A stretch of DNA of 64,000 nt from Streptomyces prunicolor NBRC 13075 (GTDB taxonomy: Bacteria > Actinomycetota > Actinomycetes > Streptomycetales > Streptomycetaceae): NCBI RefSeq assembly GCF_000367365.1, contig NZ_BARF01000128.1:1-64000 (forward strand). The letters are read 5' to 3'. Each line of letters begins with the position of its first letter. Position 1 is the stretch's first letter. The notes beneath the pieces were generated by a model. The model was not told the DNA's origin. It searched no databases and was given only the letters and a program-made list of their open reading frames with translations. This document shows positions 58,291-64,000 of this stretch, piece after piece. Both the position numbers and the translations under genes were made by a program.

Positions 58291-59622
58291 ATGACGGCCT
58301 GTGCGATCGAGCCCACGGCGGCGGACGAGGACGGGGACGACCGCGGAGACGAGTGCGGGGACGAATGCTGGGACGCATCCGGGGTCCCGCGGAACGGTGG
58401 CACCGCGTGTGCGATCACCGCGGACGGGGCGTACGCCGCCCGTCTCGCGCCGGCCGGCGACTGTCTGTTCCCGGAGCGGTGGACGCTGGACGGCCCCGAG
58501 CCGTACGCCGTGCCGCTGCCCGGCAACCAGCCCGAGGAGCCCGGCACCGAGGTCCAGCCGATGAGCGACGGGCGGGTGCTCATCCGGCGGCTGGTGGACG
58601 GGCGGCACGCGTTCTCGCTGCTCTACCCGACCGGTCCGGGCACCGGTGAGCTGCCGCTCGGCGCGGTCGAGTGCCCGGACCCGGACACCCGGCTGCGGCT
58701 GCTGCCGCCCGCGCCGGGGGGCGAGAAGGCGTACGCCCTCGCCGTGGGCCGGCGCTCGACCGCCGTGTGGCTGGTGGCGGGCGGGGCGTTCGGTCCTGAG
58801 CATCTCGCGATGGTCCCGGGGCGGTGTTCGGGCGGGGTCTGGCTGGACCGGGCGGGGCGGATGCTGGCCCTGGACCGGGAGGTCGGCGGGCGGACCAAGG
58901 CGATCGTGGTCGACCTGGAGCGGGACGGGGAGGTGTCGCCGCTGCTGCAGATCGCCGCGGACAGCGACGACCGGCTGCTCGCGGCCGACCCCGACAGCGG
59001 GCTGCTCCTCATCAGCTCGGACGCGCCGTCGCCGGGGCGGGAGCAACGGCTGGGCTGGGGGGTGATCGGCTCCACGCTGCCGGTGCGGTTCCCGGAGTGC
59101 CTGCGGCTGCCGGACTGCACGGTGACGCCGTTCGCGATCCAGCCGGGGCAGGTACTGATGCCGGAGAACTGCGGGGTGGCGCTGCGCATCGACGGCCCGG
59201 CCGTCACCTGGTTCGCCGTATGGCGGCCCGCGGAGCGGCAGTTGCTCCAACTCCCGGCGCCCGAGGGCTGGTTGGCGGGTGCCGGGCTGTGGACCGAGAG
59301 CGGGGTGCTGCAACTGCCGTACGCCACACGGGAAGTGCCGTGCGGTGTGGCGCGGTTCGCGGTGCCCAGGGGGGCGGGGGGAACGGGGGACGCGGGGAGC
59401 CCGGGGGTGGGGGCCCCTGTGGCTGCGGGGGGTTCGGGGGCTACGGGGGCTACGGGGGAAACACGCCCGGGGGATCCGGTTCGGGGCGGGACGGTGGGCG
59501 CGCCTGGGGAGGCCGCGCCGGTGCCGTCACCGCCCTCGGAACCGGATCCTCCGGTGCCGGTCGCACCGCGTCCGGTGCCCTTGCGGGAAGCGCCACTCAA
59601 AGGCCGGGTGGCCGTCGGGTAA
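58291..59622 (+). CDS. Conserved hypothetical protein with propeller-like repeats
   Basis: 443 residues, no signal peptide. The N-terminal acidic stretch (DEDGDDRGDECGDEC) is followed by a beta-propeller-like region with DGRVLIRRLVDGRHAFSLLYP and VIVVDLERDGEVSPLLQIA type blades. The C-terminal tail is a Gly/Pro/Ala-rich low-complexity region. Widely conserved in Streptomyces, function unknown. The ATG at 58291 follows an optimal SD. The tail is GC-skewed and prone to expansion. Confidence 0.7.
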   Translation: MTACAIEPTAADEDGDDRGDECGDECWDASGVPRNGGTACAITADGAYAARLAPAGDCLFPERWTLDGPEPYAVPLPGNQPEEPGTEVQPMSDGRVLIRRLVDGRHAFSLLYPTGPGTGELPLGAVECPDPDTRLRLLPPAPGGEKAYALAVGRRSTAVWLVAGGAFGPEHLAMVPGRCSGGVWLDRAGRMLALDREVGGRTKAIVVDLERDGEVSPLLQIAADSDDRLLAADPDSGLLLISSDAPSPGREQRLGWGVIGSTLPVRFPECLRLPDCTVTPFAIQPGQVLMPENCGVALRIDGPAVTWFAVWRPAERQLLQLPAPEGWLAGAGLWTESGVLQLPYATREVPCGVARFAVPRGAGGTGDAGSPGVGAPVAAGGSGATGATGETRPGDPVRGGTVGAPGEAAPVPSPPSEPDPPVPVAPRPVPLREAPLKGRVAVG

Positions 59623-59747
59623 CAAAGTGGTGCGGCTCGGTAACGAACTCGTCCCGGACGGCAGGCCGTCTCGCTTCACCCCGGGCACGGCTGGATAAGA
59701 TCGCCGGGCTGTATGAAGGATCATGTTGCTACGGGGTGAAGTTTCCG

Positions 59748-59915
59748 ATGAACGACACGAACACCGCGCAGACCATGTCTGCCGACACACACGAGGCCTC
59801 CGGTCACGGCAAGCACCGGGGCCCGGTCTCGGCGCAGGACGGCGACGCCGCCGCCCACGGCCGGCACCGCAAGCCGTCCGAGCAGTCCACGCAGTCGAAG
59901 TACGCGGCCGTCTGA
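59748..59915 (+). CDS. Small conserved basic/His-rich protein, 55 aa
   Basis: MNDTNTAQTMSADTHEASGH... with several His and Lys residues (GKHRG, HGRHRKPSEQ), ending SKYAAV. GGGGTGA stands about eight bases before the ATG and a TAAGAT -10-like box is at 59696. Homologues of similar length occur in Streptomyces but have no known function. Intrinsically disordered by composition. Confidence 0.55.
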   Translation: MNDTNTAQTMSADTHEASGHGKHRGPVSAQDGDAAAHGRHRKPSEQSTQSKYAAV

Positions 59916-60000
59916 CAACACGTCAGGCGCCTTGCACCATCGCCTTGCACCATCTCGCACGACACGGCCCCGCTCGTCTCCGGACGGGCAGGGCCGTTTG

Positions 60001-60951
60001 TCATCCCGTGCCGGGTTCCCGTTTGAGTCCCAGCACCTCCGCCGCCGCGAAGGTCTCCCCCGGCGGTCGCTCCGCGTAGTGCGGAGTGAGTACGGCGTCC
60101 AGCTCGTCGTAGCTGAAGACGTCCTGCTTGCTGTCGAACTTGGCCTGGACGTGCGGGCGTTCGACGATCGCGACCATGCCGCCGTGGACGACGAGGAGCT
60201 GTCCGTTGATGCGTTCGGCGGCGGGTGAGGCCAAGTAGCCGACGAGCGGGGCGACATGCTCGGGTGCAAGGGGGTCGAGGCCGTCTTCGGGCTCCTGGAA
60301 ACCGGCGAAGACGTCCTCGGTCATCCGGGTGCGGGCGCGCGGGCAGATGGCGTTCGCGGTGACGCCGTACTTGGCGAGGGCGAGGGCGGTGGAGGTGGTC
60401 AGGCCGACGATTCCGCCTTTGGCGGCAGCGTAGTTGGGCTGTCCGGCCGAACCCGCGAGATATGCCTCGGACGAGGTGTTCACGATCCGGCCGTACACCG
60501 GTGCGCCCGTCGCCTTGGAGCGCTCGCGCCAGTGCCGGGCCGCGAAGTGGGTCGTGTTGAAGTGGCCCTTGAGGTGGACCCGGATCACCGCGTCCCACTC
60601 GCCCTCCGTCATGGAGAAGACCATGCGGTCGCGCAGGATGCCCGCGTTGTTGACGAGGATGTCGAGCCTGCCGAACTCGGCGATCGCCAACTCGACCAGT
60701 CCGGCGGCCTGTTGGAAGTCGGCGACGTCCCCGGTGTGGGCGGTGGCGCGTCCGCCCGCCGCGCGGATCTCGGCGGCGACCTCTCCGGCGGGACCGGCGG
60801 ACGCCTCCCCCGAACCGTCCCGGCCCGGCTGTCCGTAGTCGTTGACGACGACAGCCGCGCCGAGCCGGCCGAGTTCCAGCGCCTCGGCCCGGCCGAGGCC
60901 GCGTCCGGCGCCGGTGACGATCGCGGCGAGTCCCTCAAGTGGCAGCGTCAT
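60001..60951 (-). CDS. SDR hydroxyacyl-CoA dehydrogenase-like enzyme
   Basis: 316-residue SDR of the MFE-2 (17beta-HSD4)/FabG-like type. TGAGRGLGRAEALELGRLGA, then the NDYG acidic motif and NNAG, Ser in NTSSEAYLAG and YAAAK. A C-terminal extension beyond the SDR core resembles the D-hydroxyacyl-CoA dehydrogenase module. AAGGA precedes the ATG at 60951. Third gene of the MaoC-ADH-SDR operon, so likely acts on (3R)-hydroxyacyl-CoA. Confidence 0.9.
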   Translation of the reverse strand: MTLPLEGLAAIVTGAGRGLGRAEALELGRLGAAVVVNDYGQPGRDGSGEASAGPAGEVAAEIRAAGGRATAHTGDVADFQQAAGLVELAIAEFGRLDILVNNAGILRDRMVFSMTEGEWDAVIRVHLKGHFNTTHFAARHWRERSKATGAPVYGRIVNTSSEAYLAGSAGQPNYAAAKGGIVGLTTSTALALAKYGVTANAICPRARTRMTEDVFAGFQEPEDGLDPLAPEHVAPLVGYLASPAAERINGQLLVVHGGMVAIVERPHVQAKFDSKQDVFSYDELDAVLTPHYAERPPGETFAAAEVLGLKREPGTG

Positions 60952-61006
60952 CAAAGTCCTTTCGGTGGAAGAGGCGCCCGCAGATCGGCTCGGATCCCCC
61001 AGACCC

Positions 61007-62083
61007 TCAGATCTCGATGCACGTACGCAGGGCCGTCCCCTGGCGCATCTGGTCGAGGGCCTCGTTGATGTCGGCCAGCGGCACCCGGTGGGTGATCAGG
61101 CTCTCCAGGTCGACGCGGCCCGCCCGCCACAGGGCGATCGTGCGCTCGTAGGAACGCAGCACGTCTCCCCCGCCGTACATCGAGGGCAGGATGCGCTTCT
61201 CGTCGAAGAACAGCTCGAACATGCTGAGTTGGAGATAGTCGTCGAGGGCGCCCGCGCCGACGACGACGAGGGTGCCGCCGCGGCGGGTGTTCTCGTAGGC
61301 GGTGCGGGCGGTGGCGGAGCGGCCGACGACCTCGAAGACGTAGTCGAACCCCTCGCCGCCGGTGACCTGTTGCTTGGCGTCGGGCAGCTCGTCCGGTGAA
61401 ATCGCCCTGGTGGCACCGAACTTGAGGGCGGCCTCGCGGCGGGAGGCGACCGGGTCGACGGCGACGATCTCGGCGGCGCCCTTGAGCCGGGCACCCTGGA
61501 TCGCGGAGATGCCGACGCCTCCGCAGCCGATCACGGCGACCGACGAACCGGCTTCCACGTCAGCGGTGTTGAGGGCGGCGCCGAGTCCGGTGGTGACGCC
61601 GCAGCCGATGAGGGCGGCGATGTCGAAGGGCACGTCGTCGGGGATCGGTACGGCGCAGCCCGCGTCGACGACGACCTCCTCGGCGAAGGTGCCAGTACCC
61701 GCGAAGCCGAAGACGTCGCCGCTGGGGCGCTTGAAGTTGGGGGTGCCCGCGTTCATGAAACCGGCCAGGCACAGCTGGGTCTGGCCGCGCTTGCACGCGG
61801 GACACACACCGCAGGCCGGCAGCCAGCACACGACGACCCGGTCACCGGGCTTCAAGTGGCTTACGCCCTCGCCGACTTCGAGGATCTCCCCCGCGCCCTC
61901 GTGTCCCGGTACGAAGGGTGCGGGCTGTGGCAGCACTCCCGCCATCGCGGACAGGTCCGAGTGGCACAGCCCCGTGGCGCGCACCCGGATCCTGACCCGG
62001 CCGGGCCCGAAGCCCGTCGCCTCGACGTCGTCGAGGACCTCCAGTTTGTCCTGGCCTATCTCGTGCAGTACGGCTGCGAGCAT
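61007..62083 (-). CDS. Zinc-dependent alcohol dehydrogenase (class III-like)
   Basis: 358-residue medium-chain dehydrogenase. Catalytic zinc ligands in ATGLCHSDLSAM and VPGHEGAGEI, structural zinc set CGVCPACKRGQTQLC, and Rossmann motif VIGCGGVGISAIQGA. Resembles mycothiol/NAD-dependent aldehyde or long-chain alcohol dehydrogenases. ATG 62083 with GGGGAG eight bases upstream. Between the MaoC and SDR genes, so part of the same degradation pathway. Confidence 0.92.
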   Translation of the reverse strand: MLAAVLHEIGQDKLEVLDDVEATGFGPGRVRIRVRATGLCHSDLSAMAGVLPQPAPFVPGHEGAGEILEVGEGVSHLKPGDRVVVCWLPACGVCPACKRGQTQLCLAGFMNAGTPNFKRPSGDVFGFAGTGTFAEEVVVDAGCAVPIPDDVPFDIAALIGCGVTTGLGAALNTADVEAGSSVAVIGCGGVGISAIQGARLKGAAEIVAVDPVASRREAALKFGATRAISPDELPDAKQQVTGGEGFDYVFEVVGRSATARTAYENTRRGGTLVVVGAGALDDYLQLSMFELFFDEKRILPSMYGGGDVLRSYERTIALWRAGRVDLESLITHRVPLADINEALDQMRQGTALRTCIEI

Positions 62084-62122
62084 GGTGCGGCTCCCCTCAA
62101 CTCGGGTCAACTCTGGCCTGGC

Positions 62123-62992
62123 TCAGGCGTGTTCGACGATCGTGTCGGCGAGGACGGGCGCGTCGTCCCGTTCCGCGGCGCTCACCGCGACCCGCACCAC
62201 GCCGGCTCCGGCATCGCCCTGCCGCCACATGCGGATGCGCAGCGTCTCGCCGGGGAACACCACTCCGGTGAACCGTGTGTCGTAGGCGCGCACCCGGCTC
62301 ACATCACCGTCGAGCAACGTGTCCACGACCGCCTTCAGCGTCATGCCGTAGGTGCACAGCCCGTGCAGGATGGGGCGGTCGAACCCGGCGAGTTTGGCGA
62401 ACTCGGGGTCGGCGTGCAGGGGGTTCCAGTCGCCGGAGAGGCGGTAGAGGAGGGCCTGGTCCTCGCGGATGTGCCGCTCAACCACCTTGTCGGGCTCGCC
62501 TGTTGGTGGTTCGGGGCGGGTGGAGGGGCCGCGGTCGCCGCCCCAGCCGCCTTCTCCCCGTACGAAGATCTGCGCGTCGTTCGTCCACAACGGGCCGTCG
62601 GCGTCGGCGACTTCGGTGCGCATGACGAGGACGGCCGCCTTGCCCTTGTCGTAGACGGCGGCGATGCGGCCGGTGCTGGTCGCGGTGGACTGGGCCGGGA
62701 TCGGGCGGTGCAGGCGCAGGGACTGGCCGCCGTGCAGGACGCGGGCGAGGTCGACCTCGATGCCGGGCATGGACAGGCCGCTGATCACGCCGGGTGATCC
62801 GTTGCCCGCGACGGTGGCGAAACTCGGCAGGACGTGCAGCCGGGACTCCAAGGTGTAGCGCAGCTCGTCGGGGTCGGTCGCGGGGGTGCCCGCGCCGAGG
62901 CCGAGGTGGTAGAGCTGGACGTCCTTGGTGGTCCAGGAGATCTCGCCGGTCCGGGGTTCGGCCGCGAGGGCCTGGGCTGCGTCGATGGGCAT
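62123..62992 (-). CDS. MaoC-type enoyl-CoA hydratase 2
   Basis: 289-residue double hot-dog hydratase. The N-terminal half-domain is degenerate. The C-terminal half carries the hydratase-2 motif YRLSGDWNPLHADPEFAKLAGF followed by DRPILHGLCTYGM, with Asp and His acting on trans-2-enoyl-CoA to give (3R)-hydroxyacyl-CoA. It matches the SDR downstream as a split peroxisomal-type MFE-2. First gene of the operon. A 15-bp hairpin and KstR-type operator precede it. Confidence 0.93.
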   Translation of the reverse strand: MPIDAAQALAAEPRTGEISWTTKDVQLYHLGLGAGTPATDPDELRYTLESRLHVLPSFATVAGNGSPGVISGLSMPGIEVDLARVLHGGQSLRLHRPIPAQSTATSTGRIAAVYDKGKAAVLVMRTEVADADGPLWTNDAQIFVRGEGGWGGDRGPSTRPEPPTGEPDKVVERHIREDQALLYRLSGDWNPLHADPEFAKLAGFDRPILHGLCTYGMTLKAVVDTLLDGDVSRVRAYDTRFTGVVFPGETLRIRMWRQGDAGAGVVRVAVSAAERDDAPVLADTIVEHA

Positions 62993-63018
62993 GGGGCTCC
63001 TGATCGCCGGTGGTCGAA

Positions 63019-63060
63019 GACCTCGGTGCGGCCGTCCGCACCGTCGGCCGCACCGAGGTC
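63019..63060 (-). promoter_or_regulatory. Perfect 15-bp stem-loop in the MaoC operon leader
   Basis: GACCTCGGTGCGGCC (63019-63033) and GGCCGCACCGAGGTC (63046-63060) are perfectly complementary around a 12-base loop. It ends 27 bp before the MaoC start and lies between it and the promoter/operator. It might modulate translation or mRNA stability, or act as an attenuator; no T run follows. Confidence 0.7.
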
Positions 63061-63074
63061 GTCACGGGCCGACC

Positions 63075-63088
63075 TAGAACGCGTTCCA
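63075..63088. promoter_or_regulatory. KstR-type operator upstream of the MaoC operon
   Basis: TAGAACGCGTTCCA fits the KstR consensus TNNAACNNGTTNNA, including the core palindrome GAACGCGTTC. Reading toward MaoC, TATACA (63103-63108) looks like the -10, so the operator would lie just after the transcription start, a repressing position. KstR-family regulators control steroid/fatty acyl catabolism. Confidence 0.6.
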
Positions 63089-63179
63089 GTCCGGCGCCCT
63101 TCTGTATAGCCGAGCGCCCCGCACTTGTGAAGGCTCCTGACGGTGCGTCAGGTGGGTGTCGGCACCGGTGCCCGTACCG

Positions 63180-63235
63180 GCATCTGTTCCGGCGTCCGTT
63201 CCTGCATCCGTTCCTGCATCCGTTCCGGCACCCGT
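63180..63235. repeat. 12-bp tandem repeats upstream of the ABC gene
   Basis: Four units of the form GCATCCGTTCCT start at 63180, 63192, 63204 and 63216, followed by a partial. They lie between the MaoC operon promoter and the ABC gene promoter. The rest of 62993-63307 holds only the hairpin and operator described. Confidence 0.8.
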
Positions 63236-63307
63236 GACATTTGTCCTGCCCGAGTCCGTACATGCGCATCTGCCGGGCGAGGGGGCCGGATCCGTAGCGT
63301 CGTAGCC

Positions 63308-64000
63308 ATGACACAGACAGGTGGGGCGGCGGGTGGGACGGCCGGCGGGACGTCAGACCGGTCAGAGCGTGCCGTGTCCTTCGCGGGGGCGGTCAAGAAC
63401 TTCGGCGCGGTGCGTGCCGTGGACGGCGTGGACCTGGAGATCGGGCGCGGCGAGACGGTCGCGCTGCTCGGCCGCAACGGTGCGGGCAAGTCGACGACGA
63501 TCTCGCTGCTGCTCGGGCTGAACGCGCCCGACGCCGGCACGGTCGAACTGTTCGGCGGGGCACCGGAGTCGGCCGTACGCAGCGGCCTGGTCGGGGCGAT
63601 GCTCCAGGAGTCGCGGGCGGTGCCCCGGGTCACCGTCGGCGAGCTGGTCGCGTTCGTCGCCCGGCGCTATCCGAAGGCGATGCCGGTCGCGCAGGCCCTG
63701 GAGCTGGCCGGGATCGGCGAGCTGGCCGGGCGGCGGGTGGACCGGCTGTCGGGCGGGCAGACACAGCGGGTGCGGTTCGCCGTGGCGCTGGCGGGGAACC
63801 CGTCGCTGATCGTGCTCGACGAGCCGACCGCGGCGCTGGACGTGGAGGCGCGGCACGCGTTCTGGCAGTCAATGCGGGCGTTTGCCCGGCGCGGGCACAC
63901 CGTCCTGTTCTCCACGCACTACCTGGAGGAGGCCGACGCGCACGCCGACCGCATCGTCGTCATCGACCGCGGCCGGATCGTCGCGGACGGCACCGGCGAG
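63308..64000 (+). CDS. ABC transporter ATP-binding protein (DrrA-like), 3' end outside window
   Basis: 231 codons visible. Walker A GRNGAGKSTTISLLLG, signature LSGGQTQRVRFAVAL, Walker B LIVLDEPTAALDVEA and H-loop FSTHYLEEADAHADRIVVI place it with DrrA/Nod-type efflux ATPases. A TAGCGT -10-like box ends seven bases before the ATG at 63308 and no SD is present, so it may be leaderless. A permease should follow downstream. Confidence 0.9.
   Translation, partial: MTQTGGAAGGTAGGTSDRSERAVSFAGAVKNFGAVRAVDGVDLEIGRGETVALLGRNGAGKSTTISLLLGLNAPDAGTVELFGGAPESAVRSGLVGAMLQESRAVPRVTVGELVAFVARRYPKAMPVAQALELAGIGELAGRRVDRLSGGQTQRVRFAVALAGNPSLIVLDEPTAALDVEARHAFWQSMRAFARRGHTVLFSTHYLEEADAHADRIVVIDRGRIVADGTGE

Overview
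This 64 kb window has the features of a Streptomyces chromosome. It is very GC-rich with G/C-biased third codon positions, which is why almost every gene has long antisense shadow frames. It carries DmdR/IdeR-type iron boxes, a Tat-dependent EfeB, a DUF397/XRE/HATPase regulatory trio, an AfsR/SARP regulator, an LAxTG sortase signal and the Streptomyces-type intergenic GGGGCGCG repeat. No rRNA, tRNA or CRISPR array was seen. The only structural RNA gene recognised is rnpB (RNase P RNA, minus strand, about 46881-47299).

Layout. 1-5.1 kb: end of an MFS exporter, map, an iron-boxed heme oxygenase, and an AAA ATPase/DUF4276 (Toprim-like) pair that may be a defence module. 5.1-9.4 kb: HATPase, XRE and DUF397 regulators, a PhzF-like gene, then a decayed heme-uptake locus (3' half of htaA, and an hmuU fragment fused to an hmuV fragment). 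9.5-13.9 kb: intact efeOBU iron-import operon behind two iron boxes. 13.9-30.4 kb: ordinary housekeeping, transport and cell-wall genes (prim-pol, Rsm22-like, serine hydrolase, MFS, oxidoreductases, D,D-carboxypeptidase, FtsX-like ABC exporter, DoxX, MazG-like, DUF3616, DUF4232). 30.4-34.8 kb: accessory genes, namely an orphan conservon-type GTPase with a damaged P-loop, a DUF234 ATPase behind an AT-rich palindromic region, and an XRE-TPR regulator with its own inverted repeat. 35-43.5 kb: secreted proteins, a large SARP regulator, and a cell-wall group (VanX-like dipeptidase, ECF sigma factor, NlpC/P60 endopeptidase, AMIN-like protein).

43.5-47.3 kb is a graveyard of mobile and toxin-antitoxin DNA next to rnpB: truncated yefM and relE/yoeB, a transposase-like scrap, an ATP-grasp maturase scrap and a phd-fic pair with a frameshifted toxin. 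A 25-bp copy of the rnpB 3' end sits at 45140-45164, so 45.14-46.9 kb looks like the relic of an element integrated at the 3' end of rnpB. 47.3-59.9 kb: EamA exporter with AraC regulator, TetR and a flavin hydroxylase from symmetric divergent promoters, an RNB-domain RNase, yaaA, a KDPG-aldolase-like gene, an RNase H/phosphatase fusion, a zinc-ribbon protein and a Nif3-like protein. 60-63.1 kb: a three-gene acyl/steroid beta-oxidation-like operon (MaoC, Zn-ADH, SDR) behind a KstR-type operator and a perfect 15-bp hairpin. The window ends inside an ABC ATPase gene.

The most unusual window-wide feature is a set of at least twelve short tandem-repeat tracts (12-24 bp units, 2-5 copies). Many start at, or just after, a stop codon, so they look like 3'-terminal microduplications. 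Several promoters also have a -10 box 6-7 nt before an ATG, which suggests leaderless mRNAs.
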